Source of the DNA: JAEZDC01 sp036676415
GTDB taxonomy: Bacteria > Bacteroidota > Bacteroidia > Chitinophagales > Chitinophagaceae
Assembly: GCA_036676415.1 (NCBI GenBank)
Contig: JAKFCX010000060.1
Location: 62,001 to 126,000 of the forward strand
Length of the DNA: 64,000 nucleotides
Direction of reading: 5' to 3'
The notes beneath the pieces are model-generated. The model was not told the origin of the DNA and searched no databases. It saw only the letters and a program-made list of their open reading frames with translations. The position numbers and the translations under genes were made by a program. Below, piece after piece: positions 34,965-42,405 of the stretch. Within the stretch, counting starts at the first letter, position 1, and each line of letters begins with the position of its first letter.

Positions 34965-36626
34965 ATGAGTGAAGAGAAAAGCCTGAATTTTTTAGAAGAG
35001 ATCATAGAGAACGACCTTAAAAGCGGTAAGTATAAATCAATTGTAACAAGATTTCCGCCGGAGCCAAATGGTTACCTGCACATGGGACATGCTACCAGCA
35101 TTTGCCTGAATTTTGGCCTTACACAAAAATATCCGGGTTATACCAACCTGCGTTTTGATGATACCAATCCTGTAACAGAGGAAACAGAATATGTTGACAG
35201 CATCAAGGAAGATGTGGAATGGCTCGGCTTTAAATGGGAGAACCTTCGTTTTGCTTCAGACTACTTTGACCAGCTATATGAATTTGCAATAAAGCTCATT
35301 AACAAAGGACTTGCTTATGTTGATGACAGCACCAGCGAACAGATTGCACAGATGAAAGGCACACCAACACAACCAGGTGTTGATAGTCCAGCACGAAGCA
35401 GGAGTATCGAAGAGAACCTTCGCCTCTTCACCGAAATGAAAGAAGGCAAACACCCTGATGGAGCAATGGTGCTTCGTGCTAAAATAGACATGGCTCATAC
35501 CAATATGCTGATGAGGGATCCGTTGATCTATCGAATAAAACATGCACATCATCATCGTACAGGAGACAAATGGTGTATCTATCCTATGTACGATTTTGCT
35601 CACGGGCAAAGTGATTCAATAGAAAATGTAACACATAGTATTTGTACACTTGAATTTATTCCGCATAGAGAATTGTACGACTGGTTTATTGAGAAGCTGG
35701 AGATATTTCCTTCGCATCAATATGAATTTGCAAGACGAAACCTGAACTATACTGTAATGAGTAAAAGAAAACTCCTGCAGTTGGTGAATGAGAAACATGT
35801 AGAAGGTTGGGATGATCCCAGAATGCCAACGATCAGCGGCATGAGAAGAAGAGGGTATACACCTGAAGCCATCAGGGATTTTTGCGATCGTGTGGGTATT
35901 GCTAAGAGGGAAATATTACTTGAGTTCAGTTTGCTTGAGTTTTGCGTAAGAGAACATCTGAATAAAATTGCATTGAGAAGAATGGTGGTGTTTGATCCAT
36001 TAAAGGTGATCATCACCAACTGGACGAACGAAGTAGAAATAATGCAGATCGAGAATAACCCTGAAGATGTGAACTCAGGCTCAAGGGAAGTTCCTTTCAG
36101 TGGCGAAATTTATATAGAACGTGAAGATTTTATTGAGAATCCTCCGAAGAAATTTTTTCGTTTATTTCCTGGCGGAATGGTGAGATTGAAAGGTGCTTAC
36201 ATTATTAAATGTGATGAAGCAGTGAAAGATGAAGCAGGAAATATCACTCACCTTAACTGTACATACATTCCTGAAAGCAGGAGTGGCACTGATACCAGCG
36301 GCATCAATGTAAAAGGCACCTTGCATTGGGTGAGTGTGGCACAAGCCATTACTGCTGAAGTAAGATTGTATGATCGTTTATTCCAGGTAGAAGATCCGTC
36401 GAGTGAAGAAGGTGATTTCAAAAGTTATATCAATCCAAATTCGCTCAGTTTGCTAACCAATGTACTTTGCGAGCCTGCCTTAAAGCACTCAAAATTCAAT
36501 GACCGTTTCCAGTTTTTGCGTAAAGGATATTTTACGTTAGACAAAGACAGTCATGGCAGGCTGGTATTTAATAAAACGGTTGGATTAAAAGATGGTTGGG
36601 CTAAAGAAGTGAAGAAGGGTGGTTAG
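34965..36626 (+). CDS. glnS: Glutamine--tRNA ligase
   Basis: 553 residues, class I aminoacyl-tRNA synthetase that charges tRNA-Gln. Class I signature PPEPNGYLHMGHATS (HIGH variant, about 31-45), FRFDDTNP-like region NLRFDDTNPVTEE, acceptor-binding DPLIYRIKHAHHHRTGDKW, KMSKS equivalent VMSKRKLLQL (about 265), and the C-terminal anticodon-binding barrels (VIENPPKKFFRLFPGG-like stretch near 400). Start at ATG 34965 (MSEEKSLNF) just after the -7 box; the frame upstream to 34902 overlaps the terminator. Direct charging means the organism has a glutaminyl-tRNA route without GatCAB for Gln. Confidence 0.97.
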   Translation: MSEEKSLNFLEEIIENDLKSGKYKSIVTRFPPEPNGYLHMGHATSICLNFGLTQKYPGYTNLRFDDTNPVTEETEYVDSIKEDVEWLGFKWENLRFASDYFDQLYEFAIKLINKGLAYVDDSTSEQIAQMKGTPTQPGVDSPARSRSIEENLRLFTEMKEGKHPDGAMVLRAKIDMAHTNMLMRDPLIYRIKHAHHHRTGDKWCIYPMYDFAHGQSDSIENVTHSICTLEFIPHRELYDWFIEKLEIFPSHQYEFARRNLNYTVMSKRKLLQLVNEKHVEGWDDPRMPTISGMRRRGYTPEAIRDFCDRVGIAKREILLEFSLLEFCVREHLNKIALRRMVVFDPLKVIITNWTNEVEIMQIENNPEDVNSGSREVPFSGEIYIEREDFIENPPKKFFRLFPGGMVRLKGAYIIKCDEAVKDEAGNITHLNCTYIPESRSGTDTSGINVKGTLHWVSVAQAITAEVRLYDRLFQVEDPSSEEGDFKSYINPNSLSLLTNVLCEPALKHSKFNDRFQFLRKGYFTLDKDSHGRLVFNKTVGLKDGWAKEVKKGG

Positions 36627-36645
36627 GTAATTGGTAAATTCAGTA

Positions 36646-37287
36646 TTACTTCTTCAATTTGGCAACCTGTATTGCTATATACTTTGGTAAATAGTTAGGT
36701 GTACAGTTTTTTGCAACAACCTCATCTTTGTATAAACCGGTTCGCTCTCCAAGAGCAATGCACCTGGACCGGTATTCAGGCTGAAAAATACCGATCTGTG
36801 CTGCTGTAAAATTCATGGCCCATTGAACTGATGCGTCTTCACTTTCTATTGATTGTTCGATGGATGAAAGTAAATCTTCGGTATTGGGTGGAGGTGTTTG
36901 TCCTACCCAACGCAAACGTCCCTGGTGGTACCAGAATGTTCGTCTTTGCAGAACTGATTGACTATTTTTCCAGGACTGCATAAGGGCAATGGTCTTCTTG
37001 TCTTTAGCAAGTTGGTTCGCCATCAGCCAATCTATTAACTGGTGTCTTTCTTCTATTGGGTGATCCTGTATATCCTTGTCAAGTTGATCGATCAATTCCT
37101 GTGAAAGCAGTTTTGAATCCATGATCAGAATTGCCAGCTGCCGGGGTAAATATTCACGGGTAGACCAAAGTTCCATTGCCAGCTGGTGATCCTTTTTAAT
37201 GTCTTTTGCAATTTTTCTAAGATCTCCGAGTCTGGTAGTATCATCCACAAGGGCATAGATGTTTGTAGCTTTTGAAGAAAGTTTCAT
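36646..37287 (-). CDS. DNA alkylation repair protein, AlkD-like
   Basis: 213 residues of HEAT-like alpha-helical repeats. Recognised by RLGDLRKIAKDIKKDHQLAM, ELWSTREYLPRQLAILIMDS, the Asp-rich YHQGRLRWVG stretch and the middle WAMNFTAAQIGI with EYRSRCIALGERTGLY, as in the AlkD family. AlkD-type enzymes remove alkylated bases; activity here is inferred. Start at ATG 37287: the TTG two codons upstream lies inside the -7 box. Confidence 0.85.
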   Translation of the reverse strand: MKLSSKATNIYALVDDTTRLGDLRKIAKDIKKDHQLAMELWSTREYLPRQLAILIMDSKLLSQELIDQLDKDIQDHPIEERHQLIDWLMANQLAKDKKTIALMQSWKNSQSVLQRRTFWYHQGRLRWVGQTPPPNTEDLLSSIEQSIESEDASVQWAMNFTAAQIGIFQPEYRSRCIALGERTGLYKDEVVAKNCTPNYLPKYIAIQVAKLKK

Positions 37288-37290
37288 ATT

Positions 37291-37298
37291 CAAATATA
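37291..37298 (-). promoter_or_regulatory. -7 box TATATTTG for the AlkD-like gene
   Basis: Minus strand TATATTTG, ending 3 bases before the ATG at 37287, so the mRNA would be nearly leaderless. Confidence 0.5.
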
Positions 37299-37324
37299 AC
37301 CGACGTAATTCTCATTTGAAGTGC

Positions 37325-37351
37325 CAAAAAAGCATCACAAAAATGTGATGC
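37325..37351 (-). terminator. Terminator of the small gene at 37373
   Basis: Stem GCATCACA / TGTGATGC with a 4-base loop; on the minus strand it is followed by TTTTTT. Confidence 0.85.
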
Positions 37352-37372
37352 CTGTTTTATATAGGATATGGA

Positions 37373-37576
37373 TCAGAATTTTTTCTCAGATGGTTCTGCC
37401 GCATTATTGTTGTTATGATCTTCTGTCTTGTTTAAAAAGATCCAGAATGAAAGGATAGAATCATAAACACCAGGAAAATGCTGACCGGCTTTCAAATAGA
37501 TGCTTTCATTTATTGTACCGAAGCACCTGTATTTTCCTGTCACCAGGCATTTTTCTCCTGTTTTGCCAAAGGTCAT
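37373..37576 (-). CDS. Small hypothetical protein
   Basis: 67 residues starting MTFGKTGEKCLVTGKYRCFG, then INESIYLKAGQHFPGVYDSI, with an Asn-rich tail. The first 40 residues contain GEKCLVTGKYRCFG and LKAGQHFP, which resemble short proteins with two Cys and a G.YRC..H motif (YjzC-like); this is a weak resemblance. Start chosen at ATG 37576 because AAAGGAAAC lies just upstream; the frame extends to 37603. Own terminator at 37325. Confidence 0.6.
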   Translation of the reverse strand: MTFGKTGEKCLVTGKYRCFGTINESIYLKAGQHFPGVYDSILSFWIFLNKTEDHNNNNAAEPSEKKF

Positions 37577-37739
37577 TGTTGTTGTTTCCTTTATTGTCAG
37601 CAATGTAGTCCGATGAGGATGATAACATCATGAGCAATATCATATTGCCGTAATCTTAATGCATTTTATACCTGCTTTCATGTTTTTATAACAAGACATA
37701 TAAGTTGATGCAGTCTTCAGCCCTATCATTTGTGCCACT

Positions 37740-37747
37740 TATCTTTG
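37740..37747 (+). promoter_or_regulatory. -7 box TATCTTTG for tilS
   Basis: TAnnTTTG, 6 bases before the ATG at 37754; supports that start over the longer frame from 37730. Confidence 0.55.
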
Positions 37748-37753
37748 CCGGCA

Positions 37754-39100
37754 ATGAACCTGCAGGAGCAATTCAATCAATACTGGCGAAACAACTATCA
37801 CCTGTCAACTACCAACTGTCATCTTTTATTAGCTGTGAGTGGTGGGCTCGACAGTGTGGTATTAACCGATCTTATTTTCAATGCAGGATTCTCTTTCTCC
37901 ATTGCTCATTGTAATTTTCAATTACGTGGAGATGAGAGTGAAAGAGATGAAGCTTTTGTAAGAATGCTTGCACAGAAATATAATGTTCCGGTTCATGTTA
38001 AGCAATTTGATACACTGCAATATGCTGAAGAAAACAAAATTGGCATACAGGAAGCAGCGAGGGAACTGAGATATAATTGGTTTGAGGAATTGTTGAATGG
38101 TGAATGGTCAATGGTGAATTGTCAACTACTCACTGCTCATCATGCAGATGATAATATTGAAACCGTTCTCTTCAATATCTTACGGGGTACCGGGATTAAT
38201 GGACTGCATGGCATACTTCCACAGCAGGAGAAAATAATTCGTCCATTGTTGTTTGCAAAACGGGAAGATATTCTAGCCTATGCAAAAGAAAACAGACTTG
38301 AGTGGGTAGAAGATAGTTCTAACGAATCCACAAAGTACACCCGTAATTACATCAGGCATGAAGTGTTACCGATGCTAAAGCAAATATTCCCTTCAGTAGC
38401 AGATAACATCAGCAACAGTATTGAACGATGGAGAGAAGCCGAACAGCTGTACAACCAGGCATTGTCCATTCATAAAAAGAAACTGTGTACGATAAAAGGC
38501 AACGAAGTACATATACCTGTGCGAAGGTTGCAGCAATCAAATCCACTTAAGACAATCACCTTCGAGATCATTAAAGATTTTAGCTTCAGTGCTGCACAAA
38601 CAACAGACGTTATCTCTTTACTGCAAAGTGAAAGCGGTAAATACGTTGCTTCATTAACACATCGGATTATACGGAACAGGAACTGGCTGATCATTACGCC
38701 AAATAAGACAGATGAAGCTGATAATATCCTGATTCAAGAAGGGGAGAAGCATGTTGTGTTTGCTGAGGGAGAGATGACCGTGGACCGTGGACTGTGGACG
38801 GTAGACCGTCTACCCTCAACAGATAAGTATATCGCGGCACTTGATGTATCCTGCATACAATTTCCATTACTGCTTCGTAAGTGGAAACAGGGAGATTATT
38901 TCTATCCACTGGGCATGCGGAAAAAGAAAAAGGTTAGCAAGTTCCTGATCGATCAGAAAGTATCGCTAAACGATAAAGAAAAAGTGTGGTTGGTGGAAAG
39001 CAATAAGAAAATTCTATGGATCGTGGGTCATAGAATTGATGATCGATTCAGGATCACTCCATCAACCAAAGAAGTATTACAACTCAGTTTCAAAAAGTGA
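37754..39100 (+). CDS. tilS: tRNA(Ile)-lysidine synthase
   Basis: 448 residues. It modifies cytidine 34 of tRNA-Ile(CAU) to lysidine so that it reads AUA; essential. PP-loop ATPase motif LAVSGGLDSVVL (about 26-37), FNAGFSFSIAHCNFQLRG, LTAHHADDNIETVLFNILRG (about 128-147), ARNLRxR-like region YTRNYIRHEVLPML, then a C-terminal TilS domain with RKWKQGDYFYPLGMRKKKKV. Unusual: three in-frame tracts of 7-bp repeats at residues 14-23, 113-127 and 342-355 (37795-37822, 38092-38133, 38777-38818). None interrupts a core motif. Confidence 0.94.
   Translation: MNLQEQFNQYWRNNYHLSTTNCHLLLAVSGGLDSVVLTDLIFNAGFSFSIAHCNFQLRGDESERDEAFVRMLAQKYNVPVHVKQFDTLQYAEENKIGIQEAARELRYNWFEELLNGEWSMVNCQLLTAHHADDNIETVLFNILRGTGINGLHGILPQQEKIIRPLLFAKREDILAYAKENRLEWVEDSSNESTKYTRNYIRHEVLPMLKQIFPSVADNISNSIERWREAEQLYNQALSIHKKKLCTIKGNEVHIPVRRLQQSNPLKTITFEIIKDFSFSAAQTTDVISLLQSESGKYVASLTHRIIRNRNWLIITPNKTDEADNILIQEGEKHVVFAEGEMTVDRGLWTVDRLPSTDKYIAALDVSCIQFPLLLRKWKQGDYFYPLGMRKKKKVSKFLIDQKVSLNDKEKVWLVESNKKILWIVGHRIDDRFRITPSTKEVLQLSFKK
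37795..37822 (+). repeat. 7-bp repeat tract 1 within tilS
   Basis: Four consecutive heptads, consensus CTRYCAM, encoding YHLSTTNCH just before the PP-loop motif. Confidence 0.6.
38092..38133 (+). repeat. 7-bp repeat tract 2 within tilS
   Basis: Six consecutive heptads, consensus GGTSAAT at the start, drifting to TGTCAAC and TACTCAC, encoding NGEWSMVNCQLL before the conserved LTAHHADD. Sits between helices, where the family is variable in length. Confidence 0.65.
38777..38818 (+). repeat. 7-bp repeat tract 3 within tilS
   Basis: Six consecutive heptads, consensus ACCGTGG, encoding TVDRGLWTVDRLPS in the C-terminal half. The unit differs from those of tracts 1 and 2. Confidence 0.65.
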
Positions 39101-39185
39101 ATACAACCTGTCAGGTTGGTGTCTCCTTTGCTAAAAGACCTGGAGGTACAACAACTGTCGAAATTTATTAACCTGACAGGTTCCT
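39101..39185. repeat. Palindrome-bounded unit 1
   Basis: Starts with AACCTGTCAGGTT (39105-39117) and ends with AACCTGACAGGTT (39170-39182), the reverse complement of the start; about 78 bases in total. Follows the tilS stop directly. Paired with a similar unit at 39219. Confidence 0.7.
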
Positions 39186-39193
39186 CTAAACAC

Positions 39194-39223
39194 CTTTAAA
39201 AAGAACTGATCCATTCTTTCACC
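39194..39223 (-). repeat. 30-bp copy of the rhomboid 3' end
   Basis: 29 of 30 bases match 40483-40512, the last codons and stop of the rhomboid gene, in the same orientation. The match ends where the palindromic unit 2 starts. Confidence 0.7.
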
Positions 39224-39300
39224 AACCTGTCAGGTTGGTTTCCCTGTACTTAACAGCACTGTAATATTTGTGACTGTTGAATTATTTACCTGACAGGTTT
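39221..39300. repeat. Palindrome-bounded unit 2
   Basis: Starts with the 19-base perfect palindrome ACCAACCTGTCAGGTTGGT (39221-39239) and ends with ACCTGACAGGT (39288-39298). Length similar to unit 1, and the inner sequence shares short blocks (ACTGT, GAA, TTATT) with it. Confidence 0.7.
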
Positions 39301-39398
39301 CGTTATAGATAATCTGTGAAGGGTTGCCGAGACGAGCAATCGTATGAGCAGGATCAGCATTGACTGTTATCAAATGAATAGGGAATGACTTTACCCTG

Positions 39399-39437
39399 GG
39401 TCACCCCTGCTTCGCTAAGAAAAGACGCAGGATGACC
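39399..39437. repeat. REP-like imperfect inverted repeat
   Basis: GGTCACCCCTGC (39399-39410) pairs with GCAGGATGACC (39427-39437) around a 16-base loop, with one bulge. Resembles the GTCATCCTG... families of dispersed repeats found in several phyla. Confidence 0.5.
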
Positions 39438-39458
39438 GAACCAAGGATGAAGCAAACC

Positions 39459-39767
39459 CTAGCCTTGATCCTGGGATTTTCCTTTTAACAGGTATTCAGC
39501 TAAGGCGGCATGATAAACAGACTTGTCCACCGGGAGTTTTGCAGCGTAAGCAGACTTTTGTAAGTGATCGTTGTTAATGCCTTGTGCATATGCAACAGCC
39601 TCGGCAAAAATCGATTTCCAGGCTTTTTGTTTTGGTGATGAAACAACCTTACTCATATCGGGATAAGCAGTGATCACTGTTTTATCGGCATATTGTTTTA
39701 CCACTACGGCTCTGCCAATGGCACCTTTGAAAGGCTGCAATAAATGTTTTTTATGAAGTAAAGACAT
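39459..39767 (-). CDS. Hypothetical protein
   Basis: 102 residues, start ATG 39767 (the longer frame adds one GTG codon). Basic and mildly hydrophobic, with a GRAVVVKQYADKTVITAYPD strand region, then SPKQKAWKSIFAEAVAYAQG and a helix ending YHAALAEYLLKG. No signal peptide. Resembles small Bacteroidota proteins of unknown function, no family named. Its neighbourhood is repeat-rich. Confidence 0.6.
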   Translation of the reverse strand: MSLLHKKHLLQPFKGAIGRAVVVKQYADKTVITAYPDMSKVVSSPKQKAWKSIFAEAVAYAQGINNDHLQKSAYAAKLPVDKSVYHAALAEYLLKGKSQDQG

Positions 39768-39826
39768 CACTTGGTTTTTAGCTTACTCTAATGTACCTGA
39801 AGTAATGAACAAATACATGCGTAGAA

Positions 39827-39970
39827 TTACTTAAACTTCTCCGATGCAACTATGGCATCAGCTTTCTTAGGGGTTCTATGCCTATCTCGGTTTCCTGCTT
39901 GGAGAGGGATGAGTGTTTCGGGCAAACACTTTTTATCGACTATATAGGTAGGTGACTGCAGTTTATTCAC
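39827..39970 (-). CDS. Possible small protein downstream of the XRE regulator
   Basis: A 47-codon frame starting at GTG 39970, reading MNKLQSPTYIVDKKCLPETL at the start and ending in DAIVASEKFK. The composition looks protein-like. It is open up to 40018 without an ATG. A 20-codon frame (MLIKNKTSR..., 40025-39963) overlaps its start in the GTGAATAA sequence, so the pair might be coupled, or the two may be parts of one frameshifted gene. It lies downstream of the HTH gene on the same strand. Not recognised. Confidence 0.35.
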   Translation of the reverse strand: MNKLQSPTYIVDKKCLPETLIPLQAGNRDRHRTPKKADAIVASEKFK

Positions 39971-40077
39971 CAGGTCTTTTAATGGTTCGTTGCGTTGCTC
40001 TGCTGGTCTTATTTTTAATCAACATGGGTACTGCCAATCTCATCCCTGCATAATACCCAAACGTTGGCAAATCTCAA

Positions 40078-40311
40078 TCATTTCGGAATTTTAAAACCTT
40101 CCAGCAGTTTTGAAGGCTCTACTGAGAGGCCTTGTGCAAGGCTTATAAGCGTAGTAAACGCAAGGTTAACCTTTCCTTTTTCTATTCGTTGTACCTGGCT
40201 ATACTCTAACCCTGATGTTGCAGCAAGTTGCCTGATGCTCATCTCTTGCATTTCACGCAGTCTTGTAAGATGCTTTCCAAATTTTTCCAGCACTTTCTCC
40301 TTGTTCTCCAT
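40078..40311 (-). CDS. XRE-family helix-turn-helix regulator
   Basis: 77 residues, nearly all one HTH domain: LTRLREMQEMSIRQLAATSG (helices 1-2), LEYSQVQRIEKGKVNLAFTT (recognition helix and following), LISLAQGLSVEPSKLLEGF. A small stand-alone repressor type. A perfect 8-bp dyad lies 33 bases upstream of its start (40344-40363), probably its operator, suggesting autoregulation. It may control the small frame downstream. Confidence 0.9.
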   Translation of the reverse strand: MENKEKVLEKFGKHLTRLREMQEMSIRQLAATSGLEYSQVQRIEKGKVNLAFTTLISLAQGLSVEPSKLLEGFKIPK

Positions 40312-40343
40312 GAGGACAAGGTCACATCAATCTAAAATAAAAT

Positions 40344-40363
40344 TGACGTATGATTATACGTCA
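40344..40363. promoter_or_regulatory. Dyad operator candidate TGACGTAT / ATACGTCA
   Basis: Perfect 8-bp inverted repeat with a 4-base spacer (GATT), upstream of the XRE gene. The centre-to-centre spacing of the half-sites is 12 bases, suiting a dimeric HTH protein. Confidence 0.65.
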
Positions 40364-40411
40364 TGTCGATTTTGTTAATATATTCGCAGCATAACATTGT
40401 TCTCAGGACCC

Positions 40412-40445
40412 AGTAATACAAAGTCCCGTTTAGGCGGGGCTTGCT
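40412..40445 (-). terminator. Terminator-like hairpin after the rhomboid gene
   Basis: Stem AAGTCCCG / CGGGGCTT (one G-T pair), 6-base loop. On the minus strand it follows the rhomboid stop by about 45 bases, with only a modest T tail. Confidence 0.5.
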
Positions 40446-40484
40446 TTTCTACCTATGCAAAAAAATAACAAGTCTGTTATAGCT

Positions 40485-41150
40485 TTAAAAAGAACTGATC
40501 CACTCTTTCACCTGCTGCAAGAATGTTTCCAGTACAGGATAATCACTCAGGAGTAAGCAGGCAGCAATCGTAAAGATCACACCATATACCGAACCCCAGA
40601 AGTGAGCTGAATGATTGATCCTTCCACCACCTTTTCTATCAAGGTAAGCTGAGACTGCGAGGTAAATAATAGCAAATGCAAATGCGGGAATGTATAAGCC
40701 CGGTAAAAAGATCAAGCCAATGCCCTGCATGGGGTGAAACATAATGTAAGAAAACACTACTGCAGCCACAGCACCGGAGGCACCAAGGCTTTTGTAATAT
40801 GCATTATCCGTATTCTTCAGGTAGGTAGGTAATAAGCTAACAACCAAAGCGGAAATGTACAGGCCCACGTACAACAGTTTTCCGTTGCCGCCGAACAATG
40901 AAACGAAGTCTTCTTCCACCTGCCTTCCGAACATATAAAACGCATACATGTTAAACAGCAGGTGTATGGTATCTGCATGTATAAATCCACAGGTGATAAA
41001 ACGATACCATTGCTTTCTTCTTGAGACTGCAGGAGGGTAGAAGATCAGGTCATCCATCACTTTCTGGTTGGTAAATCCGCCAATAGAAATAATAACGGTG
41101 AGAATGATAATGATGAGGGTGATACTTAAACTGAGGGTATTAAATTCCAT
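40485..41150 (-). CDS. Rhomboid family intramembrane serine protease
   Basis: 221 residues with six membrane helices. Catalytic Ser in GASGAV (about 135-140) and His in NHSAHFWGSVYG (about 190), both present. HADTIHLLFNMYAFYMFGRQ is the typical helix 2-3 region. ATG 41150 shares one base with the stop of rlmH (TAATG), so the two are coupled; the longer frame from 41261 runs into rlmH. Cuts membrane-bound proteins within the bilayer; substrates not known. Its 3' end is duplicated at 39194. Confidence 0.93.
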   Translation of the reverse strand: MEFNTLSLSITLIIIILTVIISIGGFTNQKVMDDLIFYPPAVSRRKQWYRFITCGFIHADTIHLLFNMYAFYMFGRQVEEDFVSLFGGNGKLLYVGLYISALVVSLLPTYLKNTDNAYYKSLGASGAVAAVVFSYIMFHPMQGIGLIFLPGLYIPAFAFAIIYLAVSAYLDRKGGGRINHSAHFWGSVYGVIFTIAACLLLSDYPVLETFLQQVKEWISSF

Positions 41151-41623
41151 TACTGGTGATGATATTTTTCGTTGCGTAAAATGGTACAGGCTCTGTACAC
41201 TTGTTCGGCTAAAATAAGCCTTACCAGCATATGCGGAAAAACGAGTTTGGAAAGTGACCACGTGAACCCTGCTTTTTTCATCACTGTTTCATGTACACCA
41301 AAGGCTCCACCGATCAAGAATACTAATCGTTTGGTGCTTTCATTGGCTCTTTTCTGCAGCAGTTCACTTAATTCTATTGAAGAGATATTTTTTCCTCTTT
41401 CATCCAGCAGAATGAGAAAGTCATCATCATTCAGTTGTTGCAGAATGATATCTGCCTCCTGTTTCTTCAGTTCCGCTTCACTCATCACACCTGCATTCTT
41501 TGGTGGAGCAATGATGTTCCATTCTGCTTTGAAGTATTTATTGATGCGACCAGTGAAATCTTCCACACCTTCTCTGATGTATTTTTCGTGGGCTTTGCCG
41601 ATGCTCCAGAACTGGATCTTCAT
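41150..41623 (-). CDS. rlmH: 23S rRNA (pseudouridine1915-N3)-methyltransferase
   Basis: 157 residues, the SPOUT-fold RlmH: IQFWSIGKAHEKYIREGVED at the start, then FLIGGAFGVHE (SAM-binding knot) and FPHMLVRLILAEQVYRACTI at the C-terminus. Modifies helix 69 of 23S rRNA. Overlaps the rhomboid gene by one base and has a -7 box TACATTTG directly upstream. Confidence 0.96.
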   Translation of the reverse strand: MKIQFWSIGKAHEKYIREGVEDFTGRINKYFKAEWNIIAPPKNAGVMSEAELKKQEADIILQQLNDDDFLILLDERGKNISSIELSELLQKRANESTKRLVFLIGGAFGVHETVMKKAGFTWSLSKLVFPHMLVRLILAEQVYRACTILRNEKYHHQ

Positions 41624-41627
41624 CAGG

Positions 41628-41635
41628 CAAATGTA
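41628..41635 (-). promoter_or_regulatory. -7 box TACATTTG for rlmH-rhomboid
   Basis: Minus strand TAnnTTTG, 4 bases before the rlmH ATG at 41623. A 7-bp repeat tract begins in this box. Confidence 0.5.
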
Positions 41636-41682
41636 GAATTATGAGTTAAGAATTATGAGTAGAGGATTTGATGGATGGTGAA
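41634..41682. repeat. 7-bp repeat tract upstream of rlmH
   Basis: Seven consecutive 7-bp units, such as ATGAGTT, AAGAATT, ATGAGTA, drifting to GAGGATT and TGGTGAA. Lies across the rlmH promoter region. Confidence 0.5.
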
Positions 41683-41807
41683 ATGCAAGCCGTCAAGAGT
41701 CTATTGCCTTTCTATCTTTCGATCATCCTTCGTCTTTGCAGACAGGAATACATACTATTAAATCCTGGCTGTACTGTAGATATACTCAGCCTATTCTCGC
41801 TAATCAA

Positions 41808-41863
41808 CTCATAACTCTTCATTCTGCACTCTCAACTTTTCACTCAACTCTCATTCTCAAACC
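41808..41863. repeat. 7-bp repeat tract at the 3' end of the 41844 gene
   Basis: Eight consecutive heptads, consensus CTCWYMA, that extend into the last codons of the small gene at 41844 and provide its stop codon. Confidence 0.55.
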
Positions 41864-42095
41864 AGTCATCATGCATGGCTTTACCAGCAGCATGAATAAT
41901 TCGCATCATCCTTCGTTTGGTTTCCTGCATTTTTTCTTCTTCCATACGGCTGAAGAGTTTTCCGTCGACCCCGTTGAGTACTTCGAGACAGTAGCAGGCA
42001 GTATTGATATAATCGCTGGCATAAGGTAAATATTCTTCTGCACGGCCACTTTCGATCTGCTCCTCTTGTTTCAGGTTATTGGTTTCGTTGATCAT
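41844..42095 (-). CDS. Small hypothetical protein
   Basis: 83 residues: helical, Glu-rich N-terminus (NNLKQEEQIESGRAEEYLPY), a Cys-containing middle (DYINTACYCLEVLNGVD) and a helix MQETKRRMMRIIHAAGKAMH. No signal peptide or known family. The last residues (ENES) are encoded by a 7-bp repeat tract, so the C-terminus may have changed recently. Confidence 0.6.
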   Translation of the reverse strand: MINETNNLKQEEQIESGRAEEYLPYASDYINTACYCLEVLNGVDGKLFSRMEEEKMQETKRRMMRIIHAAGKAMHDDWFENES

Positions 42096-42405
42096 GGCTT
42101 TCCTCTCTTTAAAGCAGGTAGTGCAAATCCTGTTCCCCTGACCGGAAAACGGGCTTAAAGAATGTTTTGAAAGCTAAGTTGTTGCAGGCCAATTCTTAAA
42201 GTTATGGCCACGGTCAACCGGCAGTAATCGTAGCTGCCAAAAAGCAACGGTTTGTGGGTATTTGGGGATTTTGGAACCGTCTTTTGGCAGCATATATCCA
42301 GGTAATAAATATGTAAGAAATGGTAGCAATTTTCTAATAAATGAATTGGTGTTTAGATACTTTTAACAAATATCTTCGTGACGTAGTCATCTGAAAATTA
42401 AATTC
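42096..42405. other. Intergenic region, no gene seen
   Basis: 310 bases between divergent genes, AT-rich. No supported frame or tRNA. A TATCTTCG sequence near 42371 is a possible variant -7 box for the T9SS protein. Confidence 0.4.

Noticed and set aside
39101..39300. CRISPR array
   Set aside because: Only two units with palindromic ends, no regular spacers and no cas genes.
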